The notes beneath the pieces were generated by a model, which had not been told where the DNA came from, made no database searches, and worked only from the letters and a program-made list of their open reading frames with translations. The translations under genes and the position numbers were made by a program. A stretch of DNA of 36,843 nt. It comes from Gnetum montanum (lineage: Eukaryota; Streptophyta; Gnetopsida; Gnetales; Gnetaceae). Below are positions 11,242-21,121 of the stretch, piece by piece; positions within the stretch are counted from its first letter, which is position 1; each line of letters starts with the position of its first letter. Where the stretch lies: the NCBI GenBank assembly GCA_015680685.1, contig MNCI01008651.1, positions 888,777-925,619 on the forward strand, written 5' to 3'.

Positions 11242-11406
11242 CTAGTGGTAAGGGTCTTAGCTTGGTAACCCCAAGTCACAATTTCAATTCTACTAGGTAG
11301 CACTAAGTTATAAATTAACAAAAATTCAGTAAAAGAATTCTAAAATTGGTCCAATAGATCCAATGGGTCTCACTAGACATAAGTAAAAAATTTTAATTTT
11401 AGTTTC
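11242..11406 (+). repeat. SINE-like insertion flanked by direct repeats
   Basis: This 165-bp block starts with an A-box-like CTAGTGGTAAGGGTC and has a box-B-like TTTCAATTCT about 35 nt later, ending in a T-rich tail. It is bounded by ATGAAATTGTA (11231-11241) and ATAAAATTGTA (11407-11417), an 11-bp direct repeat with one mismatch, as left by target-primed insertion. A short segment, CAAGTCA followed 23 nt later by TAAGTTATAAA, also occurs in the minus-strand copy at 7165-7310. Family membership is unknown. Confidence 0.45.
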
Positions 11407-11417
11407 ATAAAATTGTA

Positions 11418-11627
11418 GTTGTGATGTTCATGAGTAATTTAATAAAGAAACTAATATGCACCTTAGTAAGTTCTACGTAATCTTTTATCATGAACTTTCC
11501 AATTAATACTTTAACATTGAAGGAAATAACTTGGATTATCAAATAATCCAACCAACCATATAACAATAACTAACACATGACTTTTAAACTAAATATGTTC
11601 CATAACTTAGGAAGGTAAACTAAAAAT
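11418..11627. other. Left flank of element 2
   Basis: AT-rich spacer without recognised content; it ends at the target duplication of element 2. Confidence 0.4.
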
Positions 11628-11632
11628 ATAGT
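11628..11632. repeat. Target-site duplication of element 2, left copy (ATAGT)
   Basis: Identical to 18659-18663, directly outside TGATGA...CTCATCA ends. Confidence 0.9.
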
Positions 11633-12428
11633 TGATGAACCGCGATATCGCGTTGGCCCCTGCGATATCGTGTACGCGATATCGCAGCCCGTTGTCATGT
11701 CTATATAAATAAGAGGCGGCTTTCCCTTGTTTCTCCATCTAGATCTAAACCCTTAGCCAAACTATAGTAGTTTTAGCATTCCAGAGTTAGAATAATTTCC
11801 ATGTGCCCGCAGTAGGAGTCTCAAAGTGAATGGATCTTTATTCGAGCAAATTGTACCTGAGCACACATTTGTGTATGATAATAAAGACGAATTTTTTGAT
11901 AAACCTTGCAGCATATGGACTAAGCTAAATAGGATTTAATTACTGTTAAAGGTTTAAATGCTTTCCTAGATAATTAAATCTCTCTCAACCCTTGACTCTC
12001 CTAGTTAAGTACATTCAGTACAACTGCTTCAAGCATGTGTGTAACGCTTGGTAACCCAGTAACGAGTAGCATTTGGTAATCCCAGCAGCATTGCACTGGT
12101 TCAAGGTATGTGCGGCAAGTGGGAACAAATACTGGTGCTAGGACAATTAGAACTTAGTTAGTGAGTAGTTAATGAAGTTAGTCACTTAGTCTCTTCACCC
12201 TTCCTTATTAGCGTAAAGACATTAAAAAGAGATAAGATATAAAAATCACATACCTCATACTTACTTAACCATACAACCGTGACAATACGAGTAAGTTTGG
12301 GAAGACAGCGATTGATTAACCTTAAGTGTTCCATAAGGTGCATCACTTAGTCCTTGGAGTTCGACCGGATCGTGCGTGAGACACTCGTATTCGTATGGTT
12401 GAGTGTAGGGGTACCTCGCCACTCATCA
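11633..12428 (+). repeat. 5' LTR of element 2
   Basis: 796 bp, starting TGATGAA (last base changed from the usual TGATGAG) and ending CTCATCA. It contains three GATATC palindromes at 11644-11683 (spacings 20 and 14), a TATATAAATA box at 11702-11711, the poly(A) signal at 11880-11885 and its pairing arm TCTTTATT at 11835-11842. It lacks two 14-bp palindrome units present in the partner LTR. Confidence 0.93.
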
Positions 12429-12429
12429 T

Positions 12430-12448
12430 TGGCATCGTTGTTGGGGAC
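12430..12448 (+). promoter_or_regulatory. Primer binding site, decayed tRNA-Asp type
   Basis: TGGCATCGTTGTTGGGGAC begins one base after the LTR. It matches the complement of the plant tRNA-Asp 3' end at 15 of 19 positions, and all four differences are C-to-T or G-to-A changes. tRNA-Asp priming is known for Athila-type gypsy elements. The tRNA sequence is from general knowledge and was not searched. Confidence 0.65.
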
Positions 12449-12572
12449 TTAGTTGTTTGTGTGCTACATAGAACATAGGAAATCATCCACATCATTGGGA
12501 AGCTAGAATGAACCCTTAGGGTTAATCAAGAAAAATAAGATAACGGTAAACGACACACTGAATAAGACAGAA

Positions 12573-14910
12573 ATGTCTTCTTCTTTGCACAAAAGCACTT
12601 CACCTCCTAGGACTCACACAAGAGATAGTCGGTGGCACAACACATGTAACCAAGATCCGCCAGTGCCTCAACAATTCCATGTGGTATATGTTCATCACAA
12701 TGAATATGTACTCGACTTTACCTTTATTCTCCATCAAGATGAACAACTGTGTTGGAGAGACTTGCAGGGTAACATAGTGTTGCCCCCAGATTGAGCAGTC
12801 CCTAACATGCTTCTTTGTACTCTCACATAAATAGGCATGTCATAGCTGTACGCGGAATACATTGCATGCAATTATAACATAAGGGATTACCATCCCACAG
12901 CGGCACAACATCAAAGGGACTTGCGATAGGAGAGATACTATACATCATTGAAGGGCAAAGGCCACCATAACGCTCCACCCGTATTAAGCAAAATTGAGGG
13001 TGGTGAACCTATTTCAATAGGTTCTCCACAAAATGATGTTCCCCCTCCTAACGATATTCAGGAGGTGGTGTATCAGAACCTTCACTCCATGATTCACAAC
13101 CCTGGTTCTGATCCCCATGAACACCAAGTGTTCAATGAGGGAACACAAACAAATGATAAGGGTTGGCATTTTGATTGTCATCACGATTGGGGCTAGGACC
13201 ACCGAAGAGAAGGTAGGAAACATCGTCATGGCGATGGTTCTCCTTCTTCTTGCCCTTCATCATCACATTCACCCTCTCCTTCTGTATCAGGACGTAGTCA
13301 TAAGGAGCCTAACCATGAGGATAAGGGTAAACATAGTGAGAAACCTCAAAGAGAGAGTCGAGAGCGAGGACGAGGGCACTCCAAAGAATCAAGACATGAA
13401 AAAAGGGAAAGTAGGGAACCACGTAGACATCATAGACGCTATGAATGAATTGAAAACAAAGAACTCCTACTTGCAACCCGAAGCATGTTAGACATCACGG
13501 AGGCTGTGAGAATTCCTACAAGGCACCAAAAAGATAGCAGGATCAAGAGGTTAGACATGAATAATATCCCATGATTTGAGGGGGGATACAACACTAATCC
13601 TTAGAACCACTTACAAGCATTTCACGATGCATGTGCCTTACAGAACATTGAAAACGAGTGGAAAAAGCTAAAGTTGTTGCCAAGAACACTGGTAAAAGAA
13701 GCGGAAAGTTAGTACTGGTCCTTAGAACTAGAAACCATTAGGAGGTGGAGTACGATGTTAGAACTATTTAATGATAAGTATCAAATGTACTCCTGAGTGT
13801 CCAACCTACGAAAGCAAATCCATGGATGGAAGCAGGGAACTCATGAATCCTTGGATGCTACCATAGGCCGTTATTATGCACTGTTACATCATTGCCCAGG
13901 CCATGGTTATTCACAGCAGGATTAACTACGCCATCTCGTAGATGGACTTAGGCATGAAACTAGGAGAACCCTTGGAACGTATGCCCAAGGGAGATTATCA
14001 GAGCTTAGGTCCCATCAAATTCATAGATTGTTGGAGAAACTAGCTAAGGAAGAAGGAGAGCTACGTAAAAGAGAAAGTGCGAAAGAGTACAATCGCGATC
14101 CTTCCCTCTGAAAAAGGGAGTGAGATTCTGTGGGGAGGAGGAAGAGTCACCACTCGAAGAGCTGGTGCATAGGAAAACCTTTCTGCTCCAAAAATTAACA
14201 GCATAAGTGTCAACAAAGGTAGACCAAATGTGGGACTCCTTAGATAGTATATTTGAAATCGTTCTCAAAATCGTAGAGGAGTCTAAGGAGCGAGGTAGTG
14301 ACTATGATAAAAAGAAAAAGAGGGATTTGGACCATGCACATAACAAAGGTAAGGGTAAAATGTCCATCACCAAAGAGGTTGTGGATTCTGATACGGACAA
14401 TGATGGTGGATGTGAAATATGCCAGTGTGATCATCCTAAGGGATGTTGCCCAATAATCTCACATCTGCAAGAGTCCGGGGTGTATGCACTTAACCCACGA
14501 CTTAACAAACGGCAAGCACCCCGAAGGTTACCTTATCCCCAAGGTAACCCAAGGTAGTTCCACCAACCTTTAACATATTATCCAAGTGGAACTCTGCACA
14601 ACCTATTGAGCAACACCAATAGTGGCAATACCCACAGTCATGGGGGATGCCACCGCCAAGGCAACAATACCCTTATCGGCAACTGGATCCATATGGCTAT
14701 TACGTGCAGCAGCCAATCTCTCCAAGTGACTCTGTTGATCACATTACACCACAACATCACTACCAAGCTCGGGAGTATTATAGGACTCCTTCTCCTGGGA
14801 GAGACACACCACATACATACCATCCTCCAAATCCATCCACAACTCTCACACCAATAGCTCAATTACCACCTGCTCCAGCAATGCAAGGGGAACTCCCCAC
14901 TCAACTACAG
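12573..14910 (+). pseudogene. gag relic of element 2
   Basis: The first ATG after the leader (MSSSLHKSTSPP) opens a 73-codon frame. A second piece at 12948-13193 is followed by a shift into an Arg/Ser/Glu-rich stretch (about 13197-13450). The capsid region then runs from MNNIP at 13557 through YWSLELETIRRW (about 13710-13746) and LGTYAQGRL to a charged segment. A zinc-knuckle-like C-x2-C-x3-H-x4-C lies at 14411-14449, then a Pro/Gln/Tyr-rich tail. Stops include TGA 13572-13574 and TAG 13710-13712, both shared with element 1. The whole would code roughly 780 residues. It would form the particle that packages the element RNA; it is clearly broken. Confidence 0.75.
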
Positions 14911-15102
14911 TAACGAAATGCTACGAGAGCTGTAAACCTTCAACCCGCTACTGGTTCTGAGAACTGTATAAAGAGAGGACCTTTTTTCAGAACCAACAAC
15001 CCAAACAAGCTCTCACAATCACAAGCAGTTGAGCCTCTGAACGCTTCTTCATCAAATAAGGGTTCAGAGCTCCCTTCAAATCAAAAACAGAGCTCAACGC
15101 AC

Positions 15103-15846
15103 ATGGTTATGTTAACACATACCGTCACTGATTGGATTAAGGTGGGCCACCTTCCCAGGAAATTCTCTGATCCTGGAAGCCCCCTAATTTATCTCCAAGT
15201 CACTGGGAATGAACCTTCTAAAGGTCTTCTAGACTCAGGTTCCAGAGTCAACCTAATATCACAAGAGATGTATAAAGCCTGGAACCTGCCTCCACTGAAG
15301 AAGAGCAATATCCACCTAAAGCTGGCTAACCAGTCCATCATTGTTCCCTTGGGATAGGTGGAGGACATTGTCACCACTATGTGTGGCTGGTCATACCTAG
15401 CTGATTTCCTAGTGATACAAGTAAATAATGACAAAGGGGACTTCCTAATAATAAGGGCATGGCTAAGTACCATAAACGCATGCCTAGGAATCCGTGATCT
15501 TTCTCTAAAAATATCTAAGGAAAACACTTTTGGGAAGATCGAGAGGAAAAAAGTTCCATGCATCACATACAGTGATACAGGGTGTGATTGCGTATAGGAA
15601 TGCTCAACATTGCCTGTATGCAACCAGTGTGCACAGGAAATTAACATACAAAAGTGTCTGTATGTAGCAACCACACAACAAAAAAACACCCCGTGGTTGA
15701 TAGTTGATCCAAAGAGCAACTTACCAACATTCATGGAGCTAACTGGGGGAACAACTTGTGCTCACATCAAAAGCATAGATACATTACAGCAAGAGCGTCG
15801 CCAACTTCCAACCCTTAACTTGAAAACATCAATTGGGAGAAGTTGA
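15103..15846 (+). pseudogene. Retropepsin-like protease relic of element 2
   Basis: GLLDSGSRVNLIS (about 15220-15258) keeps the D-S-G catalytic triplet, the best preserved of the three copies. After a TAG stop at 15355-15357 the frame continues with VEDIVTTMCGW and a damaged version of the GRAWL strand (about 15452-15466, with a short in-frame loss relative to element 1). A further stop is at 15595-15597, before a Cys-containing tail shared by all copies (CNQCA). It is not functional as it stands. Confidence 0.65.
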
Positions 15847-15892
15847 ATACTTCTAAAAAATTCAAACAAACACTCATTATTTCGGATCTCCT
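15826..15892 (+). other. pol deletion scar in element 2
   Basis: Protease-tail sequence (ATTGGGAGAAGTTG) runs within about 50 nt into the post-integrase sequence (ATTATTTCGGATCTCC). The join sits at the same place as in element 1. Compared with element 3 about 2.85 kb of pol is missing. Confidence 0.8.
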
Positions 15893-17820
15893 CCTTTCAA
15901 CTCAGTCATGGGGGAGATGGCCACCTATGTTGATCAATCAAGGCCCTCAGTTCTTTTTTAAGTTTTTGTTTTACACATTTTTGTTTTACAAATTTCTTTA
16001 ACTTTTATTGTTTTTGTTTTGCAAGATCGTTCATACTTTTTCATTTATTGGTGTGTTTATCTATTTTGTTAAGTTTTTCACCTAATAAGTGCTCCTAAAG
16101 ATGGTATGAACTATATTCTATTGATTACCAATGTTTGATTTTTACCTTTGAGTTATAATGTTGATACTAAGGTATGGTTCTTTTGATATAATAGGCAATG
16201 AGTCCATGTCATATATGCATTCATAAATTTCTATGGTCTCTCTTGGCCTGGAAATGTACAGTCCCCTTCCTTAAATAATAAGAACTATCAATGAATCGGT
16301 GACTGGGGATTTCTCAAACTAAGAAAGGACTCAAGTACTGAAATGGGTGTGACTTCAAGGGAACTTGATGCATTTGTGTTGGCCATTCTCTTGGGTGCTT
16401 GGATGTTTCCTTCTTGGGTTTTCCTTACCATTCCAATGTTGCTCCATTATCAGGAAGCTGAGCTAATAAAAATAATAAGTCTTTGCATGGTGTGGTTCTC
16501 ACGCAAAACACAAAAAAAAAAAAAAAAAAAAACAAAACAGTGAGAATTCAAAGCACACCCCTTAGATGAAATAATCATTTGGGCTACAAGCATTGGTTAT
16601 GGAACTAAATAAACATGTTCCCTCTAACTAAGGCCCTTCTCGCTCCCTACTTTCTCCTTTCTTGTTTTGTCGGAATGGTGGTGACTCTTTGGTGGAAGCA
16701 TTCTTGCTACTTCAAGTAGATGGATTGGCTAAATGTATTAATGCGAAGTCACTGGATGTGGATCGTTTGAGGCTGGATTTGAAATGAGATCTCCTAAGTC
16801 ACATTAACCATTAATACACAAGGGGTTGTACACCACCTCGTTCTTGGGACTCCATTCCATTCTCTCCTTTTCATCCTTCTTTCTTCACCGTTCACCTCAT
16901 TGCTGGTTGTATTAATAGTCTATATTTTGGTTGATGCATTGTGTTCTTTTTGGTAAATTCTTATGGTTAATACTTTAACTCTTGCTTCCAAATGACATTT
17001 CTAGAGCCTACGGACTCTTTGAATGTGGGATTGTCAGGGCATTAAGGACATGAGCCTGCTTTGGGGAGGACCCATTGACATTTCTATTTGGTGCATCCAT
17101 TAATTTCTTTCCCTTAAACATTTTTGCAATCAATTCTTTTATTTTGTTCATTTCCATCTCTAACATCCATTTCATCGACGTTGCTGTTGTTTCTTTTTCT
17201 CCGTCTGTCTTATTCCTTATTTTTTTCCATTTTATCGCTACCAAAGGTTCACTCTCAGTCATGGGGGTCATGGTCCAATTTTTTCTATTTTCTCCTAACC
17301 CCTACACCTTGGGTAGTCACCAGTATTATATCTCCAGATCCGCATTAGCCATATCACAACTCAGTCAATGGACCTTACATTGAGGCAAGGTATCAACTGC
17401 ATTGTAATTCATTTACCCTTGCTAATATAAGACTGTGTTGTGTGTGTAGATGGCAATCATACAACAATGGATTGGATTTAGAGGGAACACTTGGAATGGA
17501 ATGGTGCTGAAACAATTATGCAAGGAACAAGATTGATGGCGCGCTTACGGATGAACAATGAAATGCGTAATCTTGGCATTGGCAACAACAGACCTCTTCT
17601 TTTCTCTCTTTCTTTCTTCTCTCTTCTCTCTCAGCTGCTAAATAAGGCTGGATGTCAAATGTGTATAGTGTTAACCCTTGTTGTCATGAACACTAATTTT
17701 TCCATGTATTGTAATGATGATCCGTTCACATGTCACCCCGTTCACCATTAGTATCATTCAAGTCAATAATCCCATACCTTCCCAATATTTTGTAAGGAAC
17801 TCAAGGACGAGTTTTTATTC
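15893..17820 (+). other. Conserved non-coding tail of element 2
   Basis: This tail matches the corresponding 2-kb regions of elements 1 and 3. AGTCATGGGGG is present at 15904-15914 and 17257-17267, with a 21-bp A-run at 16512-16532 in place of the mixed A-rich tract of element 1. The stretch matching the 123-codon open frame of element 1 has stops here, which argues against a conserved protein. Confidence 0.65.
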
Positions 17821-17833
17821 AGTCATGGGGGTA
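17821..17833 (+). promoter_or_regulatory. Polypurine tract of element 2
   Basis: AGTCATGGGGGTA lies directly before the 3' LTR, identical to element 1. Confidence 0.7.
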
Positions 17834-18658
17834 TGATGAGCCATGATATTGCGTACGCGATATCGCATCCGCGATATCTCGTCGGCCCTTGTGATATTGC
17901 ATATGCGATATCGCAGCCTGCTGTCATGTCTATAAATAAGAAGCGACTTTCCCTTGTTTCTCCACCTAGATGTAGACCCTTAGCCAAACTATAGCAGTTT
18001 TAGCATTCCAGAGTTAGAATAATTTCTATGTGCCCGCAGTAGGAGTCTCAAAGTGAACGGATCTTTATTCGAGCAAATTGTACCTGAGCACACATTTGTG
18101 TACGACAATAAAGATGAACTTTCTGATAAACCTTGCAGCATATGGACTAAGCTAAATAGGATTTAATTATTGTTAAAGGTTTTAATTCTTTCCTAGATAA
18201 TTAAATCTCTCTCAACCCTTGACTCTCCTAGTTAAGTGCATTCAGTATGACCGCTTCAAGCACGTGTGTAACGCTTGGTAACCCAGTAACGAGTAGTGTT
18301 TGGTAATCTTAGCAGCATTGCACTGGTTCAGGGTGTGTGCGGCAAGTGGGAACAGATACCGGTGCTAGGACAATTAGAACTTAGTTAGTGAGTAGTTAAT
18401 GAAGTTAGTCACTTAGTCTCTTCACCCTTCCTTATTCACGTAAAGACATTAAAAAGAGAAAATATATAAAAATCACATACCTCAAACTTACTTAACCATA
18501 CAACCGTGACAATACGAGTAAGTTTGGGAAGACAACGATTAATTAACCTTAAGTGTTCCATAAGGTGCATAAGCACTTAGTCCTTGGAGTTCGACCGGAT
18601 CGTGCATGAGACGCTCGTATTCGTATGGTTGAGTGTAGAGGTACCTCACCACTCATCA
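17834..18658 (+). repeat. 3' LTR of element 2
   Basis: 825 bp, TGATGAG to CTCATCA. It has five palindrome sites (three GATATC, two GATATT) at 17845-17912 with spacings 14, 14, 20 and 14, TATAAATA at 17931-17938, and AATAAA at 18107-18112 paired with TCTTTATT at 18062-18069. Confidence 0.93.
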
Positions 18659-18663
18659 ATAGT
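18659..18663. repeat. Target-site duplication of element 2, right copy (ATAGT)
   Basis: Identical to 11628-11632. Confidence 0.9.
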
Positions 18664-19016
18664 AAATGCTTTTAAAAAATAGTGATATTGGCTATATTTG
18701 AATATGTTGTTAACTACTTGTTAAATTTTCTAAATATGTTTTGACATAATTTAAAATAAACTATAATGAAGGCATGCATATTATTAATTAAATTGTCTGC
18801 ATTAGCTTTGCATAATTTTACATAATTTTAAATAAATTGTAACAATTGTTGCATATTGGTTGGCCTGCATGATATGTATTAAAGGACTCTTATGCATTAA
18901 TATGCACAAAATAACTATAAAATATTATAATTTATTATTTAAAAATCTAAAAAGATTGTATTGAAGATGAGTGAGACGATCCATAAAGAGAACACCGCTT
19001 AGGATATGACCATAGG
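18664..19016. other. AT-rich spacer between element 2 and the alliinase-like gene
   Basis: No feature is recognised. The retroelement ends about 550 bp past the gene's stop codon, and the transcripts of the two run toward each other. Confidence 0.5.
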
Positions 19017-19080
19017 ATAGCATGAGATAGTACGATTTATTCGATCACATAGCATGAGATAGCACGATTTATTCGAGCAC
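19017..19080 (-). terminator. Duplicated poly(A) signal region of the alliinase-like gene
   Basis: A 32-bp unit is present twice in tandem (19017-19048 and 19049-19080) with two mismatches. Each copy carries TTTATT, which is AATAAA on the gene strand (19036-19041 and 19068-19073), about 145-180 nt after the stop codon. Use as the real cleavage signal is inferred from position. Confidence 0.5.
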
Positions 19081-19215
19081 CATACTACCATCCAGGAATG
19101 AAACATCACTCTAAGATGTGATCAAACACACACAAACACACACAACTTCTAACATAGAACAGTCCTACCTATTCAAACACCAGAAACTACGATAACTTTA
19201 GCCTATAAGGCACAT

Positions 19216-21050
19216 CTATGCAGAGCTATCGATCAAGCGTTTGAGTTTCTCGATAAGGATGTCGAAATTATCCCTTCGTTTGACTAGACTCAGTCTCACT
19301 TGATTGAGATTCCCAGCGAAGGAGGTGCCGTTTATCCCCTGGATTCCAGCGTTATTAAACACTGCTGTACAGTCTGTGTCCCTGTTGCATGTCACCCATG
19401 CATAGCCTACATGCAAAACCCAAATCCATTTCCTCGTCTCATCATTCAATCACACACATTCAAAGACATACTTAGGTTAACAAAGTCAATGAAATGAAGT
19501 TACCTTCCGCGGGTTGCATGACTCGCTTGAAGAAGTTGCAGTATGTGGAAGTGGTGTTCTGCAGGCTGAAACGATCGGTTTTGTTGAAAAGATATTCAAT
19601 CTTCAACCAGCGCTGTCGCAGTTCGGCGTACCCGATATCGAACATCTTCTGCTGGCCTATGTTTTTCTCGTAACCCTCGATGATAGTCCTTAGAACTTGA
19701 GTGGCTCTCAGCTCAGAGTCATGAGATACCTTATTGATATTTCCCTCTACATAACCTCTTATTCTTTCGTACAAAGTTTCGTTTTTTACAAGTGCCCATC
19801 TGCATGCATGCATTATGCATAACCCGTTCAGCGTTGTGAAATGGAAGAGTAACAAAGTTAAATATATAATATGGTAGCGCAACTTGCAAGGGCATGGTCT
19901 TTCTTTGGTTAATTACATACCCAAATCTGGTTCCGGCATGACCAGAAAGCTTGGAAAGAGAAAATAACATGACGTCGTCATCTGCAGCTTCGGTGATGGG
20001 AGTATAGTGTGGCCACCAACAAACTCTGTCTGACAGAACCTTCACATCACCCTTTAAAATTGACTTCTGGTGGTATCCGTCCGGGTTATTGGGATTCGTT
20101 ATAATTTCTACAAATTTTTTGCCTTCAGTGTTGTTGACCCATTTCTTTGAATCTCCGTCCCACTTGTACCTTACCGAATCGAACATCTGCGTCTGACTTC
20201 GATAAGACTGCAGCATAAACTCAAAACTCGTCAGATGATGCATGGCTGGATACATAGCTCAATAAATTACAGCTTAATGTAATAGATAGCTGATTACATA
20301 TAAAGAATTTGCCAACCCACCGGGTAATATGGCGCAGAGGCAACCACTAGTGTTTGATTTGTCAGGTACTCGCCGGAGGAAGAATAAGAAAGACTATGAA
20401 TAGCTGCGTTGATAAGTTGATATGATCCGGCACCCGGAACTATAAACTTGTTCTTGGCCACCGCATTGCCTACCAATTCATGAAGTCTTCTTATCAGAAA
20501 GTCCAACTCTGGAGTCATCAGATCTTTGACATGATCATTGATTAGATAGCTCATCCTATACCAGGACGGAACAACTGCAGACACCTCTGCATTTTTAATC
20601 CAAAATGGCTCCAGAAACCCAGGATCGCCACTGGATTCAAAAATTTTAAAGAGAGAAACAAACACTTATTATTAATATGGTGGCTATTAACTACTAAGAA
20701 AAAGAGATTGATAACAACTAAAATTTTATCGGAAAACAACAACGAAGAAGGAAGCGAAACCTTTGAACATCGATTGAGCAATTGGCAGACTTGACTGCAC
20801 AGGTATTTGACTCATAACAGCCATTGCACTCGCAAACGGGAAATGTCTGGTTTGGGCCAACGATAGTATCAGTGAAGATGAAACCATGACCAGAACAATA
20901 GTGAGAAGCTGCCCATTCTGCTCCTTCTGCTCCTGGTACAGTCCATGTGAGCTGCGATGCAACCTCACCAAAGGCAGAAATTAGAACCAAAGTAGCAAGA
21001 ATCAAGCACACACTGGACTGAAAATGACCAGCAAAGAAACTCTCCATCAT
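19216..21050 (-). CDS. Alliinase / tryptophan aminotransferase-related protein, EGF-like type, 5 exons
   Basis: Exons are 21050-20761, 20630-20321, 20207-19921, 19799-19504 and 19406-19216. Introns of 130, 113, 121 and 97 nt all have GT-AG ends, and the join gives 457 residues without a stop. Residues 1-32 look like a signal peptide. Residues 33-96 form the alliinase EGF-like domain with six Cys (52, 73, 75, 78, 84, 91). The PLP fold follows: GAGSYQ (163-168), NPNNPDG (238-244), D260, the Schiff-base Lys in SLSKLSGHAGTRFG (K286) with R294, and VRLSL with the substrate-binding Arg (R432). Several N-x-S/T sites fit a secretory or vacuolar glycoprotein. The family includes C-S lyases (alliinase) and Trp-to-indolepyruvate aminotransferases; the domain plan is like TAR3/TAR4, and the substrate cannot be told from sequence. 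C263 replaces the usual PLP-contacting Tyr. The start is the first ATG, followed at once by a second. Confidence 0.92.
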
Positions 21051-21113
21051 TACTATACGTGGAAACAGATTTCACAGGCCTTAGATGTCTGAAACTCATG
21101 CTCAGTGCCTTCC

Positions 21114-21121
21114 TATTTATA
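21114..21121 (-). promoter_or_regulatory. TATA box of the alliinase-like gene
   Basis: TATAAATA on the minus strand lies 64 nt upstream of the ATG, which would give a transcription start near 21085 and a 5' leader of about 35 nt. It is the only TATAAATA in the proximal upstream region. Confidence 0.6.

Larger units (their letters stand above)
11633..18658 (+). mobile_element. Element 2: complete non-autonomous gypsy-type element with gag-protease only
   Basis: The 7026-bp element is bounded by two LTRs and flanked by a perfect 5-bp target duplication ATAGT (11628-11632 and 18659-18663). It contains a primer site, leader, gag, protease, the pol deletion scar, a non-coding tail and a purine tract. 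Without reverse transcriptase or integrase it could only have moved with enzymes from another element. Elements with LTRs and gag but no pol are known in plants as TR-GAG; this one also keeps the protease. The LTRs differ at many transitions and by 28 nt in the palindrome array, so the insertion is not recent. Confidence 0.93.

Noticed and set aside
11242-11300. tRNA gene
   Set aside because: A- and B-box-like motifs are present but no cloverleaf stems can be formed; a SINE-like relic fits better.
15189-15734. 181-codon minus-strand frame
   Set aside because: It lies antisense to the protease relic of element 2; a similar shadow frame appears opposite the protease of element 1 (1869-2258), so it reflects codon bias of the sense strand.
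17008-17271. 87-codon minus-strand frame in the tail of element 2
   Set aside because: Not open in elements 1 and 3, no recognised domain.
20208-20320. Reading through introns, for example the frame running from 20255 into exon 3
   Set aside because: Residues upstream of the acceptor do not fit the family, while GT-AG splicing gives a seamless match in phase at all four introns.
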